Positions 29,257-38,137 of a stretch of DNA of 64,000 bases are shown here, piece after piece. How positions within the stretch are numbered: position 1 is the stretch's first letter; every line of letters begins with the position of its first letter. This DNA is from Hofstenia miamia (Eukaryota > Xenacoelomorpha > Acoela). The translations under genes and the position numbers were made by a program. The stretch spans positions 1,057,924-1,121,923 of the forward strand of contig SCFE01000018.1 of the NCBI GenBank assembly GCA_004352715.1, given 5' to 3'. The notes under the pieces are model-generated. The model saw only the letters and a program-made list of their open reading frames with translations. It made no database searches and had not been told where the DNA came from.

Positions 29257-32200
29257 CAGGCCTATGTATAAACTTTAATCAATAGTTTTAATTATTATTT
29301 TAGGAAAGATGAATCAATATCGTTTGTTAGCTCTATTCCAGGAATGCCAAATGTAACTGTGGTACTCACTTCAGAAATCGATATTGCGTTGTACGATACT
29401 CTTAAAGGCAAAATCATCTGCAGATTAAAACTTCCTGAAGGTTTTCATCTAGACGACCATTATAAACCATGTCTTCAAGCACTTTCTAATGGAAGTCATA
29501 TAGTTTTTAAAGGTATTGTTGTATGTGCTAAATGCCTAAACGTTTTTTCATCTATATATCGAATTAATTTTAATTCAATAATTTGAAAAATTTAAATTGA
29601 AAATGTGTCTTTTGCAATTTTCCGGTCGACAAAAATAGTATCCCAACTGATACTTCTTTATTTTCATGCCGGTCGACCTGCGCGATTTGTAGGTATATCA
29701 ACCTCACCGGTATACAACCTGTGGGAAATATATCCTAATTTATAAAACTGAGAACAATAATTCATTCCATTGCGTGACTTTTTAGAGTCGCGTGGTTGTG
29801 AGTAATAATCCGCCCTCCAATTGAAAAATGGCGCTTTGAATCTGCTTGTACCGGTTCAAATATCTCGAACTAACCCGACCCAACCACCAGCTCGAACCAT
29901 ACCGGTGCCAGCCATAGTTACAATAAACTACTTACTATTATCTCGGGGAGGAGGTGGAATAGCTACGCCCCTGATTTCAAAATACCTATACATTACTGCA
30001 CTCACCTCACATCTACGTGAATATTTTATATTGTGTAATACATAAAGATATTATTACTATATTTTAGGCAGTATGTCACATACACATGGAAATGCAATCG
30101 GCTTTCAATTACACGCATAATTTTAATGAACTCAAATTGAATTTTATAACCATTTTAAATAAACAAATCAGATTCAGGTGTTCAACTTTTTTTATGTAAC
30201 TTAAAGTGTTTATTTATCTAGAGGAAACCTCTTTAAAATTATAATTTAAAAAAAATAAAAATAGTTTTTGAATGACATTACAATTCGATGTATTCGTAGA
30301 ATTTGTAATTTTTTATTTAGCAATTTCATCAGATGAAGATGTACAGAGCCAGAAGTTTTTGGCGTTTCCAACTCGATCATTTTTCTCGCTTGACTCATAC
30401 GCGAAATTTGCGTCTGTTGCTTTGCCATTTACTAAATATACTTCTTTGGAAAACACCATTCAGTCTTATTTGAATGACCGGTAGTTATGTTTAACTAATT
30501 AGAAACTTGTTAATAGAGTTAAGGCCTTGATTTAAGCATTTGAAAAATTTTTTATATGCTGATGCTCTTATGGCTAAGAATTTATTAAGAACATTTGAAA
30601 ATCAATTTCAAACTATTCTTTCCATTGAAGCCATCATCTATATTCCTCTTAAACGAAGGCTTCATTAACGTCTACCTTTATTCTTTTCATTCTGTCCATT
30701 TTTTCGACAATATCAGTTCTCTCATAAAATTATTTGTAAATCCATGTGGCAGTTCTATTTACAATCGAGTTTCAACACATTAACCCTATTCCAGTCGGAG
30801 ATTTTTTATAACTTTTTTTAGACCCCATTACACAACTAAATTTTTCGACACAGTGTACAAAATTTATCTATAACCAATCCCTGAAAATGTTGAGTCAAAA
30901 GGACCTGTACTTTTTCCTCTAAGCATTTTCCGGAGGTCTATTGGCAAAATTTCAGTTAAAAACGGTAAAACACCTAGTTTTTTTAGGCTATAGCACAATA
31001 TTTTTGTCTCTATAAGCTTTGAGACCTGGGTTTTCCAATGTATTATGTCTAAGGTAACACAAATCAATGAAAAAAACAAATGTGGAAAAAAGTCTATTTT
31101 ACAACCCGCGATGACGTCATATTTTCAAATAATGCTCAAAATCTCTTCAAATTTTAACCAAATGATGTTTGAAACTAATTATGTTATAAGTACCCAATAT
31201 ACATAAAAAATATGCATAAGATGCTTTTTATGCAATTTTTGTTGCAAAAATGCTAAAATCGGCTATGTTGACATAAGTTTTATTGAATTTCGTTAAGAAA
31301 TGAGCATTCTAGACAGGGGGGGTGCAAATTTGCCCCCAACTGTTTAACGTACATAAAAAAGCCCAACTGGAATATAGGGTTAAGTTGAACAAACTTATGT
31401 TTTTCCATTCTTTTTCTTCCAAATCATCAGTAAGTGCTTGCCATTAATTGATCAAATCAGTTTCCAACTATAAATTTCTTGCTTTGCCCATTGAATGAAA
31501 AACATTTTAATTACATTTTGAACCTTTCTAGATTATTTTACTCTACTTTCTATTCTTCAGACTACTCAACATAGACTCACTCCATAAGCATGATCGCATT
31601 TTCTCTTCCTCATCCTTTATTAAATTTCCTCAGTGAAGTCATTCGATTACCTACGTTTCCTAACGGCTAGAAGAAAGTTTAAGTTACTTTTTCTATTTTT
31701 CAAGTTTTTACCTCATTTTATGAAGTTTGGCACATATTTTAAACATTTTTTCAAGTTTTTCACTCCTGTATCTTTGAATGCGAATGTCTCCCTCACCAAT
31801 ATTGCATCTCCTCCTCGTCCCCTCTTTTTCTCCAATTTATGTGTCTAAACTTTTTCGAAATTACTTGTTTGTTAAATGTATTACTACTAATCTTCACTAT
31901 AATTTGATGTTAGTGTGACGTTCAGCAATTTCCAGGGAATCTAGGCTTTCCTTAGGATTCTAACAGGCCCTAAAATTGGTATTTTCTCTACTATCTGAAA
32001 GCTAATTGTGTAAAACACGTATAGATATAATAATCGATGTAACATTGAATGGACAATTAAGTAATTTAGAAACTGTATACTGCATGTGCTTACATGTATG
32101 TGACACTAATGTTATCAATTAATATTAACATTTATCCGCAAGTATATCATCCATAACATTCTCCGAGAGTCATATGGTTGGCATCTAATTTGAAGGAGAG

Positions 32201-35200
32201 AGGCTAAAAAAATTATTTACCCTTGAGAAATTTCGTTAGGTCTTGGATGGCGAAATTGTTTATAAGCGATGTATTGGTTTAACATAAAAATTATCTTCTT
32301 TACTATAAAAAGCTTCAGGCATTATTTATCATCTAAGATATTTAAAACAATATTACCCATTTTTAAGCAGTTCAAATTCACTTTATTTTGAACTGTCATT
32401 GCATTTTTGCCGATGTCAATTACGTTATTCATTTTCGAAAAAGCTAGAGATAGATTTGCGATGACCCTCGCGAAAAGTATACGCTATGAATTGATGAAGC
32501 TCCTTGAACCCTTTTATTTTACAATCAATAATATAGGAAATTTTAAGAATCTTTTAGATTTGTGAAATCGATATTGTGAAATCCACGTAAATGATTGCGC
32601 AATTTTTCATAGCACCAATGGTGCTAAGTGCACTGCAGAAAAGTATGTGATGAATGCTGAGAAATTTGATTCGTAAAATTTCCTCTACAAACTCCCTGTG
32701 TTTGTCAAGCTTGATTTTCTTACTGGTTTCTACATTTCTGTCCTATCTTTATCACTGCTCCCACTATTTATTCTTTATCTCTAACTAGTATCTCTGGCTT
32801 CCTTGCTTCAATAATATTGTTTGTCTGTATGTTAAAATCCAAAAGCGAGATAGATACACGGATGGCGCGAAGTATTGTTAAGAAAAAAAATACGACACAC
32901 TTGCATTCGGTAATAGACCCCTTGGAGATTCCATTTTGGCATATGACAGAAAAATTTATCGTGCTCATTTGCCACTGGAGATATTTCTACAAAATGGCCT
33001 CCAATTAATGTACAATTGTATTTTCTGGTCACAGAATATACTGTAAACTTACTTTATAAATGCATTACTTTGTGAAAGCGAAGACCTATTACCTAAATTA
33101 TCAGGTGCTTAATAGCAATTCAAAGCACATTCTCTAGGCATGATACATGCCTACATGTATTAATTTATACATGTATTACCTATAAAAGCTTTTATAGTAT
33201 AAATAGTTCGTTTTTTTTCGAAATGTGATCTTTTCGAATGAGTGTTGACTGGTCTTTTTTCAACAACAAATTTGCTCTTCAGGAAATTCTGCAATGGGAT
33301 AAATTTTTGAATAAAGCAATAAAACTGAATAGCTATTAGCTCAGCTATTGATGCGAATCTCTATGTTTTATAAACATTTCAAAATCCATTAAAATAGGTA
33401 ATATCTACTATAAGGAAGAAAGCATCAATCAATTCGATATTGTTAACGTCATAGAGATTTCATTTTAAAATTTCTAAAAGGCTGTCAAAATAGACACGAC
33501 TAGCGCTTTCACTTATTAATCCATCTTAATCCGGAGTGCTTTACACTTAGGCTTATGGCTCACGCTAGACCGCCATTCACTCACGACGATAATCGGCATC
33601 AGGTCTGTGTTGTGTGTTTCCAGAAAGGTGGATATTCTATAACACTGATTGTGCTTCAGCATATTCAGAGGTACTGCATTGAAGATTTTAGTGAAGAATG
33701 TTGTCCAGCAGCCATATGCAGTAAATGTCGATCAGATTTTCAGGATATTAAGTGTAGGAAAAAAGACTTATTAGTGCTACCAGACGTATTCAATTTCGCC
33801 AAGGTGCTTCCTGAGTATGTAAGATAAACGCGTGCAGTATCGAATCCTACTTGCAATTGTGAAAAATGCAATATTGCAAGAATTTCTCTGTCTTTAACTG
33901 TGAGGAAGAAAGGTCAAAACAAATGAAATGCGAAATTATTCGTTTTATCCGAAGTGTGATAGGACGTTCTTCCGTTGAACCTAAAATTGAACGTTTTTTG
34001 CAAAATTGGGATAAGCATTTAGAGAAATTTTTGAACACACAAAAATTGATTTCGACAATGGACTTAAACCTGTTGCTTACTTCAATAATGTTGTAGTTTT
34101 AGTTGAACATGTGACCTTGACAATGGAAGTCGTGATTTGAACGTGAAACTCGGAACCGATAGTGGTGGTTGTTTCATGAAATTTTGCCTCAGTATATTTT
34201 CCTCCTCGGACAGCAGCACATCCTCTACAGAAAAAAGACATATTTGGACAGCAGCTTAAAAAAATCATCATTGTTACCATAATACCGCGATAGGTTTCAA
34301 GCTTGCAAACATTGTTGCAGGGCTGCAATCTCATGGTTTATATTTTGAGTGCCCCAAATCCTAATTCTCTACTTCAACGGCAAGACAATAATCTTTACGA
34401 ACAATTGGTTAGGTAAGGAAACACGCTGTTACTTTCTGATCAATCAGAAATGCAGAAGCAAAGAATTTGAAACGCTGCGAAAACCAACCTCTTATTCGTG
34501 ACTTGGGAAGTGTATGTACGACGCGAAGACAGAAGACCAGTAAATAGAAAGATGTCAGAATTTCGCACCAAATGATTATAAATTTAGTAATGGCAAGGTA
34601 GGGTATATTGTACACTAGAGATTGACTAGATAGTATCCGTTAGAAGCAACAAGCGAAAAGTACGAACATTAGTCACAGGGAGTCATAGAAAAAGGAAGTT
34701 CAAAATGATATTTAGAAAAGAGAGATCATTACAACAAGGAGGGCAGAAATAGTGGAAGATAAAGAGAAAATAGTGGGAACCATGATAGACATCGTAGTAC
34801 CGAATGAGAGAAACGTACAATCAAGGAGATAATGAGATTGACAGGTAGTTTGCAGTGGAAATAAAGAGATTGTGTAAAGTGAAGAAAGTTTTAGTCCCGG
34901 TAGTCGTTAGACAACTAGGAGCAGCAAGCAAGAAATACAAGGGATACTTAGAGGAATTAGGGGACCAGGTAACACAGAGGTCAGAATTGTTAGGAATAGC
35001 TAGGGTCTCTCTGTCTCCCCGTGTACTGATGAATTCCTTCAACTGAGAGTCACACCAATATAATTTGTTTTAATGATAAGTATAATAGTAGTAATAATTA
35101 TTATTATGAATGAGTGTCAATATCTGTTATTTTTTATGTGTAGTTTTTGAGCTGCCTTTAGGTTGTATGATCAAACTGAAAATCTGAAGCGTATGAAAGA

Positions 35201-35264
35201 AAGGTGGTCACAGCTCAAATCGGAAGTTCAGATTATCCAGAACATGAGGACCAAAGTGAATTAG
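14434..35264 (+). CDS. WDR93: WDR93 ortholog, WD-repeat protein, 15 coding exons
   Basis: Coding exons: 14434-14697, 16710-16905, 17737-17798, 17841-17916, 18212-18303, 18912-19019, 19599-19695, 20875-21052, 21814-21884, 21929-22009, 23108-23269, 25322-25544, 29304-29512, 30321-30480 and 35162-35264. They join in phase at every GT-AG junction into 693 codons plus TAG; human WDR93, as I recall it, has about 686 residues. Family landmarks appear in order: LPQPYRM near the N-terminus (residues 40-46), a TWLKE motif after the first beta-propeller segment, an NFFSLYSL motif in mid-protein, two further propeller segments, an IPGMPNV-type segment, and a charged ERWSQLK helix at the C-terminus. A Ser/Gln-rich, probably disordered insert lies at residues 231-299. 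WDR93 is a cilium/flagellum-associated WD-repeat protein; its exact role here is inferred from the family only. The start is the first ATG after an acceptor-like TTTTAG, so an untranslated exon probably lies upstream. There are no frameshifts. Weakest points are the donors of exons 6 and 9. Confidence 0.88.
14812..16468. mobile_element. inverted-repeat element in WDR93 intron 1
   Basis: The two ends are imperfect inverted copies. The left end reads ATTTTACACAATGGGTTTTG and the reverse complement of the right end reads ATTTTAAAGCGATGGGCTTT; both continue into a shared GAGCAAA and, about 30 bp on, TAAATGCTCT. This implies a non-autonomous DNA element of about 1.65 kb with diverged terminal repeats of roughly 100 bp. 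No transposase is seen and the superfamily is undetermined. Confidence 0.5.
15136..15374. mobile_element. short MITE nested in WDR93 intron 1
   Basis: CAGGGGCGCACGCA at the left and TGCATGCGCCACTG at the right form imperfect terminal inverted repeats around 239 bp. The CAGxGGCG start is common among hAT elements. The flanking 8-mers do not match, so the ends or class may be slightly off. Confidence 0.5.
16710..16905 (+). CDS. WDR93: WDR93 exon 2
   Basis: Residues 89-154. Acceptor TTTTATTAG, donor G|GTAATT, phase 1. It encodes beta-propeller-like strands, with LFVGLNSGFVLIN corresponding to the first propeller blade of the family, then a hydrophobic strand ending at LDEL. Confidence 0.85.
17737..17798 (+). 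CDS. WDR93: WDR93 exon 3 (short)
   Basis: Residues 154-174, too short to stand out as an ORF. Acceptor AACATTTAG, donor GAG|GTAAGA. The segment GICRLF...IIKTLNE aligns with the GIIRLF...LVKAINE segment I recall from human WDR93. It is followed by an intron of only 42 bp. Confidence 0.85.
17841..17916 (+). CDS. WDR93: WDR93 exon 4 (short)
   Basis: Residues 175-200. Acceptor GAATTTTTAG, donor G|GTCAGT, phase 1. It encodes a strand-turn-strand segment (WVSDDAMAFAVQIEG) matching the family's first propeller. It is open only in the frame required by both neighbours. Confidence 0.85.
18212..18303 (+). CDS. WDR93: WDR93 exon 5
   Basis: Residues 200-230. Acceptor TTACTTTTAAG, donor ATG|GTAAGT. It contains the TWLKE motif (human has ETWLKE at the equivalent place), followed by a Gln-rich helix start. 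Stops close the other two frames. Confidence 0.87.
18912..19019 (+). CDS. WDR93: WDR93 exon 6 (Ser/Gln-rich)
   Basis: Residues 231-266. Acceptor TTATTTTAG, donor GAG|GTTCTT, a weak but legal GT donor. It encodes a polar Gln/Ser/Glu-rich segment, probably disordered and poorly conserved. The length is a multiple of three, so the exon could be skipped without a frameshift. Confidence 0.75.
19599..19695 (+). CDS. WDR93: WDR93 exon 7
   Basis: Residues 267-299. Acceptor ATATTTAG, donor C|GTAAGT, phase 1. It encodes a Ser/Met/Pro-rich linker with KSVVFSKPTPS near its middle, resembling the IKPPKP linker region of the family. Confidence 0.8.
20161..20300. repeat. (TA)n microsatellite with N gap 20191-20256
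   Basis: Alternating TA on both sides of a 66-N run inside WDR93 intron 7. The true repeat length is unresolved. Confidence 0.95.
20875..21052 (+). CDS. WDR93: WDR93 exon 8
   Basis: Residues 299-358. Acceptor TCTTTTTTAG, donor AA|GTATGG, phase 2. It encodes a mostly helical segment (QQECRKLVFEQNHEQYLQYL) that corresponds to the family's AEIFNASYKKYLDRE region. Confidence 0.85.
21271..21406. mobile_element. pogo/Tigger-like MITE in WDR93 intron 8
   Basis: The left end is CAGTCAACCCTCGATTATCC; the right end read in reverse is CAGTAAATCTTCAATTATCC. These 20-bp inverted repeats, starting CAGT and preceded by TA on the left, enclose 136 bp. The form is that of short Tc1/mariner-superfamily (pogo group) derivatives. 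The right-hand TA is not preserved (TG). Confidence 0.6.
21814..21884 (+). CDS. WDR93: WDR93 exon 9 (short)
   Basis: Residues 358-382. Acceptor AGATATTTAG. The peptide IHFLTPGKLCPYGFEPPKDA aligns with the family's FHFLHPSCLFP segment. The only nearby donor that keeps phase with exon 10 is C|GTTTGT at 21885. A better-looking GTAAAG at 21889 would break the frame, so this junction is the least certain in the model. Confidence 0.75.
21929..22009 (+). CDS. WDR93: WDR93 exon 10 (short)
   Basis: Residues 382-409. Acceptor ATAATTTTAG, donor G|GTAAAA, phase 1. It encodes ILLWWSDDNFFSLYSL, a close match to the family's IHWTRSHNFFLYSL segment. The intron before it is 44 bp. Confidence 0.85.
22102..22424. 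mobile_element. hAT MITE with perfect 8-bp target duplication
   Basis: CTGCCAAC occurs immediately left (22094-22101) and right (22425-22432) of a 323-bp block. The block starts AAGGGCTGTTC and ends GAATAGCCCTA, an imperfect terminal inverted repeat. An 8-bp duplication with such ends is diagnostic of hAT transposition. The inside is a palindromic run of TTAATTGATAATTGA units, with no coding capacity. It sits in WDR93 intron 10. Confidence 0.85.
23108..23269 (+). CDS. WDR93: WDR93 exon 11 (propeller blade)
   Basis: Residues 409-463. Acceptor ATTTGAAG, donor G|GTATGA. An acidic DFDDDLDLE stretch precedes a classic WD-repeat strand pattern: hydrophobic strand, SDDNSLIAVG, then GQIVVYD. This equals the family's [21 protein letters not shown] blade. 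Confidence 0.87.
25322..25544 (+). CDS. WDR93: WDR93 exon 12
   Basis: Residues 463-537. Acceptor GTGATTAG, donor CA|GTAAGT, phase 2. It encodes ITSMSFLPPCLFES, a variable loop, then LLVCSKDGSCSLVRF, the next propeller strand pair (human: CVVLCTDASLHLVEA). The following 3.76-kb intron is filled by repeats. Confidence 0.85.
27146..29220. mobile_element. hAT-like element in WDR93 intron 12
   Basis: The left end is TAGTGGCGTCGCGTCTTTAA and the right end in reverse is CAGTGGCGTAGCGTGGAAAG, typical of hAT termini. Flanking 8-mers TATATATA and AATATATA agree at 7 of 8 positions but lie in a TA run, so they are weak evidence. The 2.07-kb interior is AT-rich and lacks a clear transposase. A second element-like end, CAGGGGCGGATCATGG, begins near 27529, suggesting nesting. 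Confidence 0.6.
29304..29512 (+). CDS. WDR93: WDR93 exon 13
   Basis: Residues 537-607. Acceptor TTATTTTAG, donor G|GTATTG, phase 1. It encodes SIPGMPNVTVVLTS, then GKIICRLKLPEGFHL and YKPCLQALSNGSHIVFKG, in the same order as the LPGMVLIF, REIICAFAPPGAFPL and KPVFAVSPDHPCFLLRG segments of human WDR93. Confidence 0.88.
30321..30480 (+). CDS. WDR93: WDR93 exon 14
   Basis: Residues 607-660. Acceptor TTTTATTTAG, donor CG|GTAGTT, phase 2. It encodes FLAFPTRSF and FASVALPFTKY (human FPQALPLEK). If the intron is retained, the donor itself supplies an immediate TAG stop at 30482-30484, giving a protein of 660 residues without the C-terminal helix. Confidence 0.83.
30784..31379. mobile_element. piggyBac-type MITE flanked by TTAA
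   Basis: TTAA lies directly on each side (30780-30783 and 31380-31383). Inward are CCCTATTCCAGTCGG and, from the other end, CCCTATATTCCAGTTGGG: terminal inverted repeats starting CCCT as in piggyBac elements. The 596-bp interior has no transposase. It lies in WDR93 intron 14. Confidence 0.8.
32768..32845 (-). mobile_element. fragment of R2-like LINE endonuclease region
   Basis: On the minus strand the short stretch reads LDFNIQTNNIIEARKPEILV, the segment leading into the restriction-like endonuclease core of R2-like LINEs (family: FxIQTDxxIEARRPDIVVVDK). Only about 26 codons are recognisable, and the flanking sequence does not match. Confidence 0.65.
33555..34370 (+). pseudogene. decayed multi-copy zinc-ribbon repeat protein
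   Basis: An open stretch 33555-33827 (90 codons) has two Cys pairs, CVVC and CSKC, spaced like a zinc-binding module. After a stop at 33825-33827 another frame gives NPTCNCEKCNIAR, and about 34130-34330 gives LGTDSGGCFMKFCLSIF and FKLANIVAGLQSH. This order matches a repetitive protein family I recall from Hydra and several other invertebrates (a CxxC...CxxC head, then a KxGxDGGGGFLKxC block, then LKxANILxGxMSH). The function of that family is unknown to me; its high copy number suggests a mobile origin. Stops and frameshifts show this copy is dead. Confidence 0.55.
34430..35090 (+). mobile_element. 3' end of an R2-like LINE (broken)
   Basis: Blocks in order: CQNFAPNDYKFSNGKVG (compare CEKLAQNEHKFRHDKVG in the copy at 39.3-41.6 kb), VHWRLT, GVIEK, then TMIDIVVPNERNVQ from the restriction-like endonuclease, and 34855-35046 with VLVPVVVRQLGAASKKYKGY and ELLGIARV, the conserved C-terminus. 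Frameshifts separate them. It ends near TAATAATTATTATTAT, an AAT-type tail. It lies only 70 bp upstream of WDR93 exon 15. Confidence 0.75.
35162..35264 (+). CDS. WDR93: WDR93 exon 15 (terminal exon)
   Basis: Residues 660-693 and stop TAG. Acceptor CTGCCTTTAG; the single base G completes the CG left by exon 14. It encodes a charged helix with LKRMKERWSQLKSEVQ, corresponding to the EEEHWARLQRYSLSLQ tail of human WDR93. It lies 4.68 kb beyond exon 14, past several transposon fragments. Confidence 0.78.
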
Positions 35265-36015
35265 ACTGTGTAATATTTTAGTTAGTTTTTTTGTAAAATA
35301 TGTTTATATACTGTAAATTGTAATTAGTGATTATTACGATATACTTTAACAAGGGCATTTCATGCTGATCTGTTAACATCGTTGGTTGCTCAGCTAAATA
35401 TAATTACAGCACAGTCGAGATTATTGTACACTGTGGGCTGTTTATCATTAAATATGACCATAGCAAGTACATGAATATATATCATATCTCATTCCGACAA
35501 TGATGAAGACGATCATTTTTTATTTTAGAAAATCTTATTTGACTATTTTTGCCTGATTATTCAACCAACATGATGTTGCAAGTAATCAATTAACTTCCTT
35601 GCCTTTATTTTCTCGTTAATTATGAAATAGGAATAAAATTACTATTGTTCGTGCCAACAGTTGGTTCACATGAGCGTACTCTCTGAAATCACTTTATGCT
35701 TAATGCAATTTTCCTGTACCAGCCTGTTAGCACAGTTGAATCCACTGACGGTAACGAGTTTTATTCTATACCGGAAGATTTATTAAAATTTTAAAAATCC
35801 GCACTAAATCGCATAATCTTAGTACCTAAGGCAAAAGGTTATCCGTCTCAATATGGAAACCTGATTGAAGCCATTTCTGTTTTGTTTTAATACGCTAGCA
35901 ACTGGTAAATTCGAGTTTATTTCAACAAACTTGTTTACGTTGACTTATCTTCTGAGGTGATTTTTTATAAAATCGAAATCCAAAGTTTACTTACTGCACT
36001 CCACCCACTCTTCAT
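35265..36015. other. downstream of WDR93; no gene seen
   Basis: Should hold the WDR93 3' UTR. A polyadenylation-like AATAAA is present near 35633; nearer candidates are only near-matches. No coding segment. Confidence 0.4.
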
Positions 36016-36296
36016 ATGAATGCCTTTGCTAAAAATGTGTCAAAAATGTATAAGTATTGCTTGCAATACGCTAAGCCAATTTTTAGAGTAGTAAGATTCA
36101 ATTTCATTTCACCTGTCCATTTTTTCATCTTTCAGTTTTTTATTCAGGGAATGAGACAAGAGCTTGATTTGCAATATGCCAGTCTGAATTTCACCTTCAA
36201 AGCATTTTCATCCAACGCCATTCCAATAAGAAGATAGAATACTTCCAATTGTGACAATGTGACACAAAAACAAAACGCTTTCTTCACTATGAAGAG

Positions 36297-36333
<37 letters not shown>

Positions 36334-37945
36334 CTCCCAAAAAATCGCTTTACAATCTCACAAAAGATGAATCCAACTGCATCTGCAAATTTGATAAAGG
36401 AAACAGTATCATTATCGACAATCATTCACGCTACATCAATCAAATGAACATATTCTTGTCAGATGAATTCAAATTAAAAAAACTCAACAGCAACCGTCGT
36501 ACTCCAACTTCAACGTTTATCACTCAAGAAAATTCATTCAATAAAGAACTACTCCGTCTTAAAAAATCTGGCAAAATCTCCCCAGAACTATATCACCACT
36601 TTCATTCTACTGGATCGCAGCCTCCTCGGCTCTAGGGTCTTTGCAACGTTCAGAAAGGACTCTAAATCTCCTCCTTATCGTCCTATCCTGTCTATGGTTA
36701 AAGCTCACACTCAAACATTATCTACATGGCTCGATGAATGTCTTAAATCCTTCATGGCTAGGTCATTTATCCTAAAAGACACATTCGATTTCCTCGCAAA
36801 AAACGAAGATATCAATCCTAATAAAATCATGGCCAGCTACGACGTCAAAAGTCTTTTCACTTCAATTCCTATCTCCAAAACTATCGATCTCATTATTAGT
36901 CTTACCCCTTCAGATCTTTTTCCCTTTGATAATTCTACTCTTCAAAAATTACTTCACCTCGCTTCATCAAATATCATTTTCTCTTTCAACACTAAACTTT
37001 ATCAGCTGCATGATGGCATTCCAATGGGATCCCCTAGGCCTAATATTCACCAACTTTGCTATGCACATAATTGAATCAAAATTCTCCACAAAAAATCTTC
37101 CTTCATTCTTCTCGCGATACGTCGACGATATCTTTTGTCTAATGAATAATCAAAATCAAGCTGACAAATTTCTTCACTTCCTTAAATCATTCCTTCCTTC
37201 AATTCAATTTACTCAAGAAACAAAATCAAATGGTCATCTCAGTTTCTTTGATGTTGCTCTTCACTGAGCTTCTTCTTTTGAAACTTCTCTCTACATCAAA
37301 CCCTCAAACACTGGGTTATATATCCCCTTCAATTCCTACTGTTCTGAAAAATATAACTTATCTATTCCTCGTAACCTCATTTCCTGAGCTGTCCGCCTAT
37401 CATCTTCCTATCAAAAAGTAACTGAAGCCTTCGATACAATCTTTCAAAACCTCCCCCAAAATGGTTATCCTGATAACGCTCATCTAACGCTGCCCTTAAT
37501 CCATCGTCTCAAATCGCACTTTGTGAAAAAAGTCAATTTATTATAAATTTCCCTATAGCGCTAGTCTTTAAAAAAATTCTTGTAGCCTCAGTACAAAATC
37601 TTAACAAGAAATTCACTTTAACTCAAATCAAGCCTGTCTTTAAATCATTCAAAACCAGCAACATCTTTTCAAACAAATATCCCATTCCAATGTCTCTACG
37701 CTCTTCTCTTGTTTATAAGTATCAATGTCATAAGTGTGAGCACTTATACATAGGAGAGACTAGAAGACATCTTCAAACCAGAATCCGAGAATATCTTTAC
37801 GGTCATCTTCGCTCAGAAGTCTTCCTCCATCATCGAAATCATGCCGCCACCTCGTCTAATTTTTTAGTCATAATCTGTCATTCATCTTCAAAGGTAGCTG
37901 AAGCAATCGCAATAAAAGAAATTCACTCGTCACTTAACAATTAAG
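36016..37945 (+). mobile_element. Penelope-like retroelement, broken, with RT and GIY-YIG domains
   Basis: Blocks in element order, in shifting frames: KFDKGNSIII and INQMNIFLSDEFKLKKL (about 36385-36490), HHFHSTGSQPPRL (family HSTxxxxPxLYGLPKxHK) near 36590-36635, PYRPILSM, then 36694-37074 with SYDVKSLFTSIPI and DGIPMGSP, and 36926-37267 with RYVDDIFCLM, the YVDD catalytic box of Penelope-like reverse transcriptases. At 37690-37944 YKYQCHKCEHLYIGETRRHL is a GIY-YIG endonuclease start (YIG with the usual Cys pair before it). A (TA)n run at 36300-36330 interrupts the N-terminal part. At least four frameshifts make it non-functional. Confidence 0.85.
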
Positions 37946-38009
37946 TAGAAATCAACCTTCAACTCTTCTAAGCAATCAATCATTCTGTCAATCAATTCGT
38001 CAATGTGTT

Positions 38010-38014
<5 letters not shown>

Positions 38015-38050
<36 letters not shown>
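38015..38050. repeat. (TA)n microsatellite
   Basis: Alternating TA, directly downstream of the Penelope-like element. Confidence 0.9.
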
Positions 38051-38052
<2 letters not shown>

Positions 38053-38137
38053 ATACACGTCTTTGTAATTGAATGGCTGTTTATTGAACATGTACATGTA
38101 TGGTGCATATGATGCAATAATAATAATAATAATAATA

